Origin: Erysipelotrichaceae bacterium
GTDB lineage: Bacteria; Bacillota_I; Bacilli_A; Erysipelotrichales; Erysipelotrichaceae
Assembly: GCA_022799495.1 (NCBI GenBank)
Contig: JAAWON010000003.1
Coordinates: forward strand, 1 to 64,000
Reading direction: 5' to 3'
Length of the DNA stretch: 64,000 nucleotides
Part shown: positions 30,377-41,619 of the stretch, piece after piece
Layout of the letters: every line of letters starts with the position of its first letter
Numbering within the stretch: position 1 is the stretch's first letter
Made by a program: the position numbers and the translations under genes
Notes under the pieces: model-generated
Databases searched by the model: none
Told to the model about the DNA's origin: nothing
Seen by the model: the letters and a program-made list of their open reading frames with translations, nothing else

Positions 30377-31975
30377 ATGCTAATGGAAAAACTTACACAT
30401 GAAATCGAGCGAAGGCGAACATTCGCAATTATATCTCACCCCGATGCAGGTAAAACCACTTTGACGGAGAAATTACTGCTGTATGGTGGGGCGATCAATC
30501 AAGCGGGTAGTGTAAAAGGAAAAAAAGCCAGTAAACATGCGGTATCGGATTGGATGGAGATTGAAAAACAACGTGGGATCTCTGTTACCTCATCTGTTTT
30601 GCAGTTTGAATATGAGGGTTACTGCATCAATATACTGGATACTCCGGGACATCAGGATTTCAGTGAGGATACCTATCGTACCTTGATGGCGGCCGATTCC
30701 GCAGTGATGGTGATCGATGGTTCAAAAGGTGTTGAGGCACAAACGAAAAAACTATTTAAGGTTTGTTTGCTTCGCCATATTCCGATCTTTACCTTTATCA
30801 ATAAAATGGATCGTGCCGCTATGGATCCCTTCGCTCTATTGGAACACATTGAAGCGGAATTGGGCATTGCGACTTATGCGATGAATTGGCCGATTGGCTC
30901 TGGTAAGGATTTTAAAGGCGTATATGAGCGTGATCATAAGCGTATCATTGCCTTTCATGGCGGAGATCACGGTCAAAAAGAGGCAGAGAAACTAGAGGGC
31001 AGTTTAGCCGATGATCGCTTTGTCTCAGTGTTAGGGGATCATTTCTTTCGGCAATTAAAGGAAGACAGTGAACTTTTGGATATGGCTGGAACTGAATTTG
31101 ATGCGGATCAGGTAGCGCATGGTGCATTAACACCTGTATTCTTCGGCAGTGCCTTGACTAATTTTGGAGTGGAGCCTTTCTTACATCATTTCCTGTCTAT
31201 GACCAGTGCACCACTGCCACGTGCCACGACAAATGGCGCAGTAGATCCGTTTGCGCCTTCCTTCAGTGCTTTTGTCTTTAAAATTCAAGCGAATATGAAC
31301 AAAGCTCATCGCGATCGCATTGCCTTTATGCGCATTTGTAGCGGTAAGTTTGAAAAAGGCATGGAGGTCTATCATATGCAGGGCGGGAAAAAGATTAAAT
31401 TAGCCCAGCCCCAGCAATTTATGGCGCAGGATCGTGAAATCATCGACGAGGCATATGCCGGTGATGTGATCGGTGTGTTTGATCCCGGGATCTTTGCGAT
31501 TGGTGATACGTTGTGTGATGCTGCGCATAAACTTGAATTTAATCGCATTCCCACCTTCGCGCCGGAGCATTTTGCCCGTGTTAGCCAAAAGGATACGATG
31601 AAACGCAAACAATTCACCAAAGGAATCACACAAATTGCGCAAGAAGGAGCAATTCAAGTCTTTCAAGAGTTAAACTTAGGCATGGAGGAGATCATTGTCG
31701 GTGGGGTTGGCGTTTTGCAATTTGATGTTTTGGAACAGCGACTGAAAAGTGAGTATAATGTTGAAATCAAGATGGATATTCTCCCATATCAATGCGTACG
31801 CTGGATTGAGGATCAAAGTTTAGATCCTAATACCTTAAACCTCAATTCCGATACCAAACGGGTAAAGGATTTAAAAGGTAGAAATCTATTGATCTTTTTA
31901 AATAACTGGGGTTTGAAATGGGCATTGGATCAAAACAAAGGACTTGTTTTAAATGAAGTAGGGAATATGGATTAG
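30377..31975 (+). CDS. prfC: Peptide chain release factor 3
   Basis: SHPDAGKTTLTEKLLLYGGAI, DTPGHQDFSEDTYRTL, NKMDR. Confidence 0.96.
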   Translation: MLMEKLTHEIERRRTFAIISHPDAGKTTLTEKLLLYGGAINQAGSVKGKKASKHAVSDWMEIEKQRGISVTSSVLQFEYEGYCINILDTPGHQDFSEDTYRTLMAADSAVMVIDGSKGVEAQTKKLFKVCLLRHIPIFTFINKMDRAAMDPFALLEHIEAELGIATYAMNWPIGSGKDFKGVYERDHKRIIAFHGGDHGQKEAEKLEGSLADDRFVSVLGDHFFRQLKEDSELLDMAGTEFDADQVAHGALTPVFFGSALTNFGVEPFLHHFLSMTSAPLPRATTNGAVDPFAPSFSAFVFKIQANMNKAHRDRIAFMRICSGKFEKGMEVYHMQGGKKIKLAQPQQFMAQDREIIDEAYAGDVIGVFDPGIFAIGDTLCDAAHKLEFNRIPTFAPEHFARVSQKDTMKRKQFTKGITQIAQEGAIQVFQELNLGMEEIIVGGVGVLQFDVLEQRLKSEYNVEIKMDILPYQCVRWIEDQSLDPNTLNLNSDTKRVKDLKGRNLLIFLNNWGLKWALDQNKGLVLNEVGNMD

Positions 31976-32127
31976 CACTACCACTGATTCTATTCGCAAA
32001 TCAAACAAAACCATGGTATAAGGGGAGGCATCATCCTTTCTCCATATGGGAAACAAGGAGCAACATGCTTCATCTCTATCCTTGGTAGGTACTGTAATAG
32101 GAAACAGAAAGAGAAAGGAAGGATACC

Positions 32128-32616
32128 ATGCAAGAAACCGCATTATTGAAGTTGTTGGAAAAAAATGCCCGAATGGAGCTTTGTGATCTAGCGGCAGCGC
32201 TGAATGAAAGTGAGGATAATGTGCAGACTGCAATGCAGCAGTTAACCCAAGATCAGATTATTTTAGGGCATCACACATTGATTAACTGGGATAAAACCAA
32301 TACCGATCGGGTAATGGCACTCATTGAGGTCAGTGTTATGCCCGAGCGTGAATATGGCTATGATCGCATTGCCAAGCAGATCTATCGCTATCCAGAAGTG
32401 GATACGATGTATCTCATGAGTGGTAAGAGTGAATTTATTGTTATTATTTATGGTAAAACCATGCAGGAAATCGCTCAATTTGTCGGTAGTAAACTCGCTT
32501 GTATTGACAAAGTAACCGGTACTTGTACGTTATTTGTATTGAAAAAGTATAAGGGGGAAGGAATTGTCTTTGAGATGGAAGAGGAAGCGAATGAGCGGCT
32601 ATTGGTGACACCATGA
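32128..32616 (+). CDS. Lrp/AsnC family transcriptional regulator
   Basis: N-terminal HTH LLKLLEKNARMELCDLAAALN, C-terminal RAM-like ligand domain. Confidence 0.85.
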   Translation: MQETALLKLLEKNARMELCDLAAALNESEDNVQTAMQQLTQDQIILGHHTLINWDKTNTDRVMALIEVSVMPEREYGYDRIAKQIYRYPEVDTMYLMSGKSEFIVIIYGKTMQEIAQFVGSKLACIDKVTGTCTLFVLKKYKGEGIVFEMEEEANERLLVTP

Positions 32617-33800
32617 ACAAGGAAAGCAAATTAAGCAAACGCATGGCTCTGGTAAAGCCAAGCGGTATTCGTAAGTTCTTCGATCTGGCATCAGAGATGG
32701 AGAATGTGGTATCGCTTGGTGTTGGTGAGCCGGATTTTGATACTCCTTGGCATATTCGTGAGGCAGCGATCTATTCCATCGAACAAGGAAAGACGTTTTA
32801 TACTGCAAATCGCGGATTGTTGGAACTTCGTCAAGAGATTTGTCGTTATTTAAAGCAGCGCTTTCAATTAAGCTATGATCCCAAACAAGAGGTCATCGTT
32901 ACGGTAGGTGGCAGTGAGGCGATTGATATCACCTTGCGTGCCATTCTCAATCCCGGTGATGAAGTGATTGTATTATCTCCCGGATATGTTGCATATGAGC
33001 CGGGTGTGGTAATGAATGGCGGAGTACCTGTGGTCATTGAATTACAAGAAGAACATGCGTTTAAATTGATGCCTGAACAGTTAAAGGCAGCCATCAGCGA
33101 TAAGACAAAAGCGATTTTATTAAACTTTCCCGGAAATCCTACCGGCAGTGTGATGACGCATGCGGATTATGAAGCACTGGTTCCGATTTTACAAGAGTCG
33201 GGAATTTTAGTGATTAGTGATGAAATATATGCAGAATTAACCTATGATGTAGCGCATGCTTCACCGGCTAATTTTGATGCGATCAAAGATCAGGTGATCT
33301 TGATTTCCGGTTTTTCCAAAGCATTTGCGATGACCGGATGGCGTTTGGGTTATGTATGCGCTGATGCTGTTTTCATTGATGCGATGAATAAGATTCATCA
33401 ATATATCATTATGTCAGCGCCCAGTGCTGCCCAATATGGCGCCATTGAAGGTCTGCGCAATGGAATGGATCATGTTCAGGAAATGCGGGATGCTTATCAA
33501 GTGCGGCGTAATTTTATCGTCAATGGGTTCAATCGTTTGGGTTTAACTACTCATATGCCACAGGGTGCTTTCTATATTTTCCCTTGTATACGCTCAAGCG
33601 GTCTGTCTTCTGAGGCATTTTGTGGTGAATTATTGGCGGAGCAAAAAGTAGCTTGTGTGCCCGGCAATGCCTTTGGAGAAGCCGGAGAGGGCTTTATACG
33701 GGTATCCTATGCATATAGCATTGAAGAGATCAAAGTCGCATTAAGCAGAATTGAGGCTTTTTTAACTAATCGCGGCATGATGAACGAAAGCAAATGTTAA
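32613..33800 (+). CDS. Pyridoxal phosphate-dependent aminotransferase (class I/II)
   Basis: VSLGVGEPDFDTP, NFPGNPTG, ISDEIYAELTY, SGFSKAFAMTGWRLGY. Confidence 0.94.
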   Translation: MNKESKLSKRMALVKPSGIRKFFDLASEMENVVSLGVGEPDFDTPWHIREAAIYSIEQGKTFYTANRGLLELRQEICRYLKQRFQLSYDPKQEVIVTVGGSEAIDITLRAILNPGDEVIVLSPGYVAYEPGVVMNGGVPVVIELQEEHAFKLMPEQLKAAISDKTKAILLNFPGNPTGSVMTHADYEALVPILQESGILVISDEIYAELTYDVAHASPANFDAIKDQVILISGFSKAFAMTGWRLGYVCADAVFIDAMNKIHQYIIMSAPSAAQYGAIEGLRNGMDHVQEMRDAYQVRRNFIVNGFNRLGLTTHMPQGAFYIFPCIRSSGLSSEAFCGELLAEQKVACVPGNAFGEAGEGFIRVSYAYSIEEIKVALSRIEAFLTNRGMMNESKC

Positions 33801-33884
33801 TTTTAATAATAGATTTAACAATGAGAATCATTTTTGCTTTATCCAAATGAAATCATGTTATTGGATGGAAAAGCAGCGGACATA

Positions 33885-33913
33885 TTGACAAATGTCATTG
33901 TTTTCTGTATTAT
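33885..33913 (+). promoter_or_regulatory. Consensus-like promoter for purA
   Basis: TTGACA (33885-33890), 17 nt, TATTAT (33908-33913). Confidence 0.75.
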
Positions 33914-33923
33914 TATACGGGAC

Positions 33924-33974
33924 AGGTGTTCCTAGAAAGGTGAGTGTTTCTATCATTTTTGGGAGCACCTTTTC
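33924..33974 (+). promoter_or_regulatory. Nested terminator-like hairpin in purA leader
   Basis: AGGTGTTCC/GGGAGCACCT outer, TAGAAA/TTTCTA inner, followed by TTTTCTATT. Confidence 0.6.
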
Positions 33975-33980
33975 TATTGA

Positions 33981-35291
<1,311 letters not shown>

Positions 35292-35317
35292 CACGGTGTC
35301 TTCTGTAAGATTCAATG

Positions 35318-35348
35318 AACAGTCGGAGTTTTAAACCGACTGTTTTTT
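35318..35348 (+). terminator. Intrinsic terminator after purA
   Basis: AACAGTCGG / CCGACTGTT plus T run. Confidence 0.9.
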
Positions 35349-35448
35349 CATGTTTCTCGCTTTTGTTATACAATTTTTATTCCTTTCACCCGTAGAAAAA
35401 GGGGCTAAATTACATCAAATGCCATAGGAATCAGATGAAAAAATTCAC

Positions 35449-35477
35449 TTGCGAAAATGGTCGATTTTAGTTATACT
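35449..35477 (+). promoter_or_regulatory. Candidate promoter for the MATE gene
   Basis: TTGCGA (35449-35454), 17 nt, TATACT (35472-35477). Confidence 0.55.
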
Positions 35478-35561
35478 ATACAAGATTGCATAAAAAAGCG
35501 ATTTATGATCATGTCTATATAAAAATAATCTGCGCAGGTATTTTCTACATAAGGAGGAAGC

Positions 35562-37004
35562 ATGATGAGCCAAAGTCAGATGACAAGCACAGCCGACAAA
35601 AGGACACAGGCATCCAATCCCCTCGGTACGGAGCCGATTGGTAAATTGTTAAGAGCATTTGCCCTGCCATCGGTGATTTCCATGTTGGTAAATGCGATTT
35701 ATAATATCGTTGATCAAATTTTCATCGGTCAAGGTGTCGGTTATTATGGCAATGCGGCGACCACCGTATGCTTTCCCATTGTATCCATCATATTAGCCAT
35801 AGCGACCTTGATCGGAGCTGGTGGAAGTGCTTATGCGGCATTAAAGTTAGGGGAAAAGCGGGAGGAGGAGGCAAAGCAAACCTTAGGAAATGTTTTCATC
35901 CTTTCTTTGATCAGTGGTATAAGTATCGCAATGATTGGTCTGATCTTTATTGATCCGATTTTGAAATTATTTGGGGCAACACCACTTAATATGGAGTATT
36001 CTTATCAGTATGCGTCCATTCTTTTCCTTGGTCTGCCCTTCAATGTATTAGGTATTTCACTTTCCAATATGGCACGAACCGATGGTAGCCCGGCTTTATC
36101 CATGTACAGTATTGTCATTGGGGCACTGTTAAATTGCATCTTGGACCCTTTATATATCTTTGTCTTTCATTGGGGAGTGGCCGGCGCTGCGATCGCAACA
36201 ATCTCCTCACAGATACTATCTGCGGTTGTCCTTTTGATCTATTTTTGGAAGAAAGGGAAGACCATGCGCTTTGAAAAGCGTTATATGAAGCCCAATCCGC
36301 ATATCATCCGCAGTATTCTCGCTCTTGGCATCTCCAGTTGTATCACGCAGAGTGCCGCAGCCATCATGCAGATCATATTGAATAATTCACTTGTCTACTA
36401 TGGAAATCAAAGTGAAGTAAGCGGAGATGTTGCTTTAAGCGCTGTCGGGATTGTCCTGAAGATCAGTATGATTATCGTAGCTTTTTGCATTGGTATCGGT
36501 GTCGGTTCTCAGCCAATCATGGGATTCAATCAGGGAGCGAATCAGCCCAAGCGAATCAAGCAAACGTATTTGCTTGCGGTATCCTCTTCAACCTTGATCG
36601 TATTGATTGGATGGGCATTATGTGAAATGATTCCGGATGTGATTCTAAAATTATTTGGCAATGGCGATGCAAATTTCAATACCTTTGCGATCAAAGCGAT
36701 GCGCATCTATTTATTTGGAGTATTTACCTCCGGTTTTCAAATTGTGACTACCAATTACTTTCAAGCAACCGGCCAGCCTTTGAAAGCAAGCCTTTTATCC
36801 ATGCTTAGACAATTATTGCTGCTGATTCCACTGATTATCATTTTACCGATGTTCTTTGGATTGGATGGTATATTATATGCAGGGGCCACTGCCGATTTGG
36901 CCAGTGGGGGCATTGTATTGATTTTTGCACTGAAAGAAATCAAAAAACTAAATGCTTGGATCGCACGACAGGAACAAGCCTCAAGCCTTGCAGTATCACA
37001 ATAA
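35562..37004 (+). CDS. MATE family efflux transporter
   Basis: About 12 hydrophobic segments; MATE pattern NAIYNIVDQIFIGQGVGYYGNAA and QGANQPKRIKQ. Confidence 0.93.
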   Translation: MMSQSQMTSTADKRTQASNPLGTEPIGKLLRAFALPSVISMLVNAIYNIVDQIFIGQGVGYYGNAATTVCFPIVSIILAIATLIGAGGSAYAALKLGEKREEEAKQTLGNVFILSLISGISIAMIGLIFIDPILKLFGATPLNMEYSYQYASILFLGLPFNVLGISLSNMARTDGSPALSMYSIVIGALLNCILDPLYIFVFHWGVAGAAIATISSQILSAVVLLIYFWKKGKTMRFEKRYMKPNPHIIRSILALGISSCITQSAAAIMQIILNNSLVYYGNQSEVSGDVALSAVGIVLKISMIIVAFCIGIGVGSQPIMGFNQGANQPKRIKQTYLLAVSSSTLIVLIGWALCEMIPDVILKLFGNGDANFNTFAIKAMRIYLFGVFTSGFQIVTTNYFQATGQPLKASLLSMLRQLLLLIPLIIILPMFFGLDGILYAGATADLASGGIVLIFALKEIKKLNAWIARQEQASSLAVSQ

Positions 37005-37048
37005 GGGATGAATATGCTATCAACGAATGAAAGGAAGGAATCACGAGG

Positions 37049-37429
37049 ATGGATCTAATTGAATGGTTGAATGCATACTGGCAGGCGGTCTTTGATCAGG
37101 ATGAACAAAAAATGCGGGATTTTATTCACCCACAAGCCTGTATACGCTGGCATAATACCAATGAATGTTTTACTTGTGACGAGTTTATCCGGGTGAATTG
37201 CGAGTATCCCGGTGCTTGGCAGGGAAGAATAGAAATGGTGAGTCCCATTTCATCAGGGGTATTCACTATTACGCATGTATACAATTCTGCGTATTCCTTT
37301 CATGTGACCAGTTTAATACAAAGAGAAGAAGGTAAACTGATCAGCTTGGATGAATATTGGAGTGAAGATGGAGAAGCACCAGAGTGGCGCAAACAGCTTG
37401 GCTTGGGCACAATGATACACAATCGCTGA
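37049..37429 (+). CDS. SnoaL/NTF2-like small protein
   Basis: 126 aa; WLNAYWQAVFDQDEQKMRDFIHPQACIRWHNTNE…DEYWSEDGEAPEWR. Confidence 0.65.
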   Translation: MDLIEWLNAYWQAVFDQDEQKMRDFIHPQACIRWHNTNECFTCDEFIRVNCEYPGAWQGRIEMVSPISSGVFTITHVYNSAYSFHVTSLIQREEGKLISLDEYWSEDGEAPEWRKQLGLGTMIHNR

Positions 37430-37476
37430 AATAAATCTGAATAACACATAGGAATCAAGCATACTTATAAAATAAG

Positions 37477-37523
37477 AAAAACACATGAATAGCGAAATAT
37501 CGCATCCTTCATGTGTTTTTTCA
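37477..37523. terminator. Bidirectional two-tier terminator
   Basis: AAAAACACATGAA/TTCATGTGTTTTT outer, GCGA-AATA-TCGC inner. Confidence 0.85.
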
Positions 37524-37545
37524 TCCTATTACAAGAAAATATTTC

Positions 37546-38979
37546 TTATACCTGAATATCGGCATGCATGCCTAGCAATTCTTTTTCCTTTGCCAATAGC
37601 GGCTGAATGATCGTCTCGTTGTATTCCTCCACCTGTTGCACACAGCGTCCGATGAACTTTTGCGGATTCATCAGTGCCTTTAATTGTGCTTCATCTAATG
37701 GGAATAGGGGATCATTCGCAATTCGCTTTAACAAATCATTTTCTTTGCCTTCTTCTTTCACAAGTCGAGCAGCGTCCATACTGTGTACACGAATGGCCTC
37801 ATGAAGTTCCTGACGATCTCCACCCATAGCGACACAATCCATAAGAATTGTTTCCGTTGCCATGAAGGGGAGTTCCTTCTCTAAATGCGCATGAATGACA
37901 TTAGGATAAACCACCAGATTTGCACTGATATTCAAATATAGATCCAAGATCGCATCAATGGCTAAGAACGCTTCCGGTATGGCAATGCGTTTATTGGCGG
38001 AATCATCCAATGTGCGTTCAAACCACTGCGTTGCGGCTGTAATGGCCGGATTGAGTGCATCACTGATGACATAATTGGCTAGTGAAGCCATGCGTTCACT
38101 GCGCATGGGATTACGCTTATAGGCCATAGCACTGGAGCCAATTTGATGCTTCTCAAATGGTTCTTCCACTTCTTTTAGATGCTGCAAAAGGCGAATATCA
38201 TTGGAAAACTTATGGGCACTTTGTGCAATCTGTGATAATGCATTTAAGATACGACTGTCAATTTTGCGTGAATAAGTTTGCCCACTCAACGCATAGCACT
38301 CCTCATATCCCAGTTTTTCCGCAATCATCTGATCCAAGCGTTTTACTTTTTCACTATCTTGATGAAATAATTCCATAAAACTTGCCTGCGTACCGGTTGT
38401 ACCTTTACAGCCCAAGAGCTTCTTATGTTCCAAAAGAAAATCGAGTTCCTCTAAATCCAGCATGAGATCCTGCATCCAAAGGGCACAGCGCTTACCCAAA
38501 GTCGTAGGTTGCGCCGGCTGAAAATGCGTAAATGCCAACATTGGCAATGCTTTATACTGCATGGAGAAAGCACTTAATTGGGCAATGACATTGATTAGTT
38601 TTTGACGCACCAATGCCAGTGCTTCATGCATGATGATCAAATCGGTATTATCACCGACATAACAGGAAGTCGCCCCCCAGTGGATGATGCCTTTGGCCTT
38701 AGGACATTGGCATCCATAGGCATATACATGGCTCATCACATCATGGCGAACCTTTGCCTCCTGTGCAATCGCCACTTCATAATTGATATCCTCGCTGTGA
38801 GCTTTCAATTCTTGAATCTGCTCATCACTAATCGCTAGCCCCAATTCCTGTTCACTTTCTGCCAATGCGATCCAAAGTCTACGCCAAGTTTTGAATTTCT
38901 TATCGGATGAAAACAAATACTGCATTTCCTTACTTGCATAACGTCCGCTTAAGGGACTCATATATTGATCATTTGCCAT
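37546..38979 (-). CDS. purB: Adenylosuccinate lyase
   Basis: GSSAMAYKRNPMRSERM signature, IHWGATSCYVGDN. Confidence 0.96.
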   Translation of the reverse strand: MANDQYMSPLSGRYASKEMQYLFSSDKKFKTWRRLWIALAESEQELGLAISDEQIQELKAHSEDINYEVAIAQEAKVRHDVMSHVYAYGCQCPKAKGIIHWGATSCYVGDNTDLIIMHEALALVRQKLINVIAQLSAFSMQYKALPMLAFTHFQPAQPTTLGKRCALWMQDLMLDLEELDFLLEHKKLLGCKGTTGTQASFMELFHQDSEKVKRLDQMIAEKLGYEECYALSGQTYSRKIDSRILNALSQIAQSAHKFSNDIRLLQHLKEVEEPFEKHQIGSSAMAYKRNPMRSERMASLANYVISDALNPAITAATQWFERTLDDSANKRIAIPEAFLAIDAILDLYLNISANLVVYPNVIHAHLEKELPFMATETILMDCVAMGGDRQELHEAIRVHSMDAARLVKEEGKENDLLKRIANDPLFPLDEAQLKALMNPQKFIGRCVQQVEEYNETIIQPLLAKEKELLGMHADIQV

Positions 38980-38992
38980 TTTTACACCTCTT

Positions 38993-39700
38993 TTAAGCAA
39001 TCCCTAAACGCTTGTAAACCTCCAAATAGGCTTCCTCCACATCTCCCATATCACGACGGAAACGATCTTTATCCAGCCGATCATGCGTATGAATATCCCA
39101 TAAACGGCAAGTATCCGGAGAAATTTCATCAGCCAATACGATTTCACCTTGATAACGACCAAATTCTAATTTAAAGTCTACCAGTTCAATATCAATCGTT
39201 TTAAAATAAGCAATTAAGCATTCATTGATATGAAACGCCAATTCCTTAATCCGCTCCAATTCCACAGCTGTCGCAAGCCCTAAAGCCAACGCATGATAGG
39301 AATTGATCAAAGGATCACCCAAAGCATCATTTTTATAAGAAAATTCAATCGTAGGATTGGCCAAGGCACTGCCTTCTGCCACACCATAGCGCTTTGAGAA
39401 ACTACCACACGCCTTATTGCGAATGATAACCTCTAATGGTACAATCTCCACCTTTTTCACCAGTGTATCACGCTCACTTAACTCCTTGATGAAATGGGTC
39501 GGGATGCCATGGCGCGCCAGCATCTGCATCAGATGATTGCTCATGCGATTATTCACCACACCTTTACCGACAATAGTTCCTTTCTTCTCACCATTGAACG
39601 CGGTAGCATCATCTTTGTAGGATACAAGCACCTGATCGGGTGTGTCTCCTGCGTAAACCTTTTTTGCCTTTCCTTCATACAGTAATTCTTTGTTTTCCAT
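38993..39700 (-). CDS. purC: Phosphoribosylaminoimidazole-succinocarboxamide synthase
   Basis: [35 protein letters not shown]; start after AAGGAGG. Confidence 0.96.
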   Translation of the reverse strand: MENKELLYEGKAKKVYAGDTPDQVLVSYKDDATAFNGEKKGTIVGKGVVNNRMSNHLMQMLARHGIPTHFIKELSERDTLVKKVEIVPLEVIIRNKACGSFSKRYGVAEGSALANPTIEFSYKNDALGDPLINSYHALALGLATAVELERIKELAFHINECLIAYFKTIDIELVDFKLEFGRYQGEIVLADEISPDTCRLWDIHTHDRLDKDRFRRDMGDVEEAYLEVYKRLGIA

Positions 39701-39978
39701 TCTACTTGCCCTCCTTGGTGGAATCATCCTTGTAATGATTTCAAACCATGCTAATTATAGCATAATCGAAGTGCTTTGTTAAGGGTATCCACACGGTAGA
39801 ATAAAGCGATAAGCATATGTTGGAATCTGCTTTTTTTGATGTATGTAAGCGTGGAAAAGGCAAGAAAAGATCAACAAGAGGCCATTGGGAAAGACATGTA
39901 TTCCTATGATTTTATGGTTAAGCCTGGATAATAATGGTATAATATAAAAGCATAAAGCAAATACAGGAGGAAAGTACA

Positions 39979-40980
39979 ATGAACATATTGATTACCGGTG
40001 GCACCGGATTTATCGGTTCTCATACTGCGGTAGAACTGCTGGAAAGCGGTTATGGGGTTGTCATTATTGATGATTTTTCCAATTCACAACCGGAAGTATT
40101 GGAAAAGATTCAAGCAATCAGCGGGAAACAACCAGTGTTCTATGAAGGAGATGTTCGTGATAAAGACTTATTAAGACGCATTTTTTCGCAGCAGACCATT
40201 GATGCGGCAATTGACTTTGCGGCTTACAAGGCAGTGGGAGAAAGTGTGGAAAAGCCATTGATGTATTATCAAAATAATTTGAATTGTCTGATGAGTTTAT
40301 GTGAGGTAATGAGTGAATTTAACTGTAAGAATCTCGTCTTTTCCTCTAGCGCAACAGTGTACGGTGATCCTGAGCGAGTGCCGATCACTGAGGATATGCC
40401 ATTGTCCACAACCAATCCTTATGGCGCAACCAAACTATATGGAGAGGCAATCTTGAATGATTTGCATCATGCAGATCCAGAGTGGAGTATTGCAATTCTG
40501 CGTTATTTCAATCCGATTGGTGCGCATGAAAGTGGCCTAATCGGCGAAAGTCCCAATGATATCCCTAATAATTTAATGCCTTATGTATGCAAAGTGGCAA
40601 ATGGAGAATTAGATCATTTGAATGTGTTTGGGGATGATTATCCAACCCATGATGGGACAGGAGTTCGCGATTATATTCATATCGTGGATTTGGCCAAAGG
40701 ACATATTGCGGCTCTTTCTGCCATCTGTAACACCCATAAGATTGATGCTTATAACTTAGGCACCGGAGTAGGATACAGCGTATTGGATATTGTAAAGGCG
40801 TATGAACAGGTGAATCATGTGGAGGTTCCCTATTGCATCACCAAACGCAGAGCAGGGGATATTGCAGAGTGTTATGCGGATACCACAAAGGCAGCTAAGG
40901 AATTAAACTGGAAAGCGGAAAAGGATTTACAACAGATGTGCAAGGACGCATATCGCTTTGTGCAAAACTGTAAACAATAG
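39979..40980 (+). CDS. galE: UDP-glucose 4-epimerase
   Basis: ITGGTGFIGSHTAVELL, SSSATVYG, NPYGATKLYGE, RRAGDIAECYAD. Confidence 0.96.
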   Translation: MNILITGGTGFIGSHTAVELLESGYGVVIIDDFSNSQPEVLEKIQAISGKQPVFYEGDVRDKDLLRRIFSQQTIDAAIDFAAYKAVGESVEKPLMYYQNNLNCLMSLCEVMSEFNCKNLVFSSSATVYGDPERVPITEDMPLSTTNPYGATKLYGEAILNDLHHADPEWSIAILRYFNPIGAHESGLIGESPNDIPNNLMPYVCKVANGELDHLNVFGDDYPTHDGTGVRDYIHIVDLAKGHIAALSAICNTHKIDAYNLGTGVGYSVLDIVKAYEQVNHVEVPYCITKRRAGDIAECYADTTKAAKELNWKAEKDLQQMCKDAYRFVQNCKQ

Positions 40981-41100
40981 TTGTTTCAATTTATGATGAT
41001 GCGAATGCAGTTTTTTGGGGATTGCCGCATCATAAAACAGCGATATACGACTTGTATCGGGGGGAAGTATCATGTTTTAGAATGTCAAATGACCCTATTT

Positions 41101-41149
41101 GTACAGGAACAGGCACAACCACGTGTTTGCTTTTTTCCTGTACTTTTTA
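41101..41149 (+). terminator. Intrinsic terminator in galE 3' region
   Basis: GTACAGGAA / TTCCTGTAC plus TTTTTAATT, 25 nt loop. Confidence 0.7.
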
Positions 41150-41267
41150 ATTGGTACAAGGCACAATGCCAATATATGATTGAGCGCTTATGGCATACTA
41201 CAAAGAAGTGGATGAGTTCTCATGTGGCGCAAGGCGTATGCAAGGATCATGACATGATGGGTGGAGA

Positions 41268-41576
41268 ATGGCTATGAAAGAGCGTTTTGATCTCTTCTCG
41301 TCTATGGATCACATAGAACCTTGTATGAATCATGAGGAGCGCTTGGCCATCGCAGAACTGCTGGAATCATTGCTTGTTCGTTATGAGGATCAATATGAGC
41401 AATTAAGCAAACAGATGGAAGAAGAACATGTCAATCATGATTTTTATGAGGACTTATATGAAATCCTTTATGAGTTTGCTTATGATGAGATGACGCTATT
41501 GGCTAGGGTACTGAAGTTACTTGAGGAAAAAAGCAGAGCTTTCTGTGATAAAAAAACGCAAAAGCGGTATAATTGA
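41268..41576 (+). CDS. Small acidic protein of unknown function, immediately upstream of spoIVA
   Basis: 102 aa; RBS GGTGGAG just upstream; start could be 41268 or 41274. Confidence 0.7.
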   Translation: MAMKERFDLFSSMDHIEPCMNHEERLAIAELLESLLVRYEDQYEQLSKQMEEEHVNHDFYEDLYEILYEFAYDEMTLLARVLKLLEEKSRAFCDKKTQKRYN

Positions 41577-41595
41577 AAATTCTCTCACATAGATT
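41567..41595 (+). promoter_or_regulatory. Candidate SigE-type sporulation promoter of spoIVA
   Basis: GTATAAT (41567-41573), 14 nt, CATAGATT (41588-41595). Confidence 0.4.
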
Positions 41596-41619
41596 AAGAG
41601 TGACTAAGGGAGGATTTAT

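Noticed and set aside
40981-41277. 98 aa ORF between galE and the pre-spoIVA gene
   Set aside because: TTG start abutting the galE stop, odd composition (many Cys/Met/Gln), contains a strong terminator hairpin at 41101-41149; treated as non-coding.
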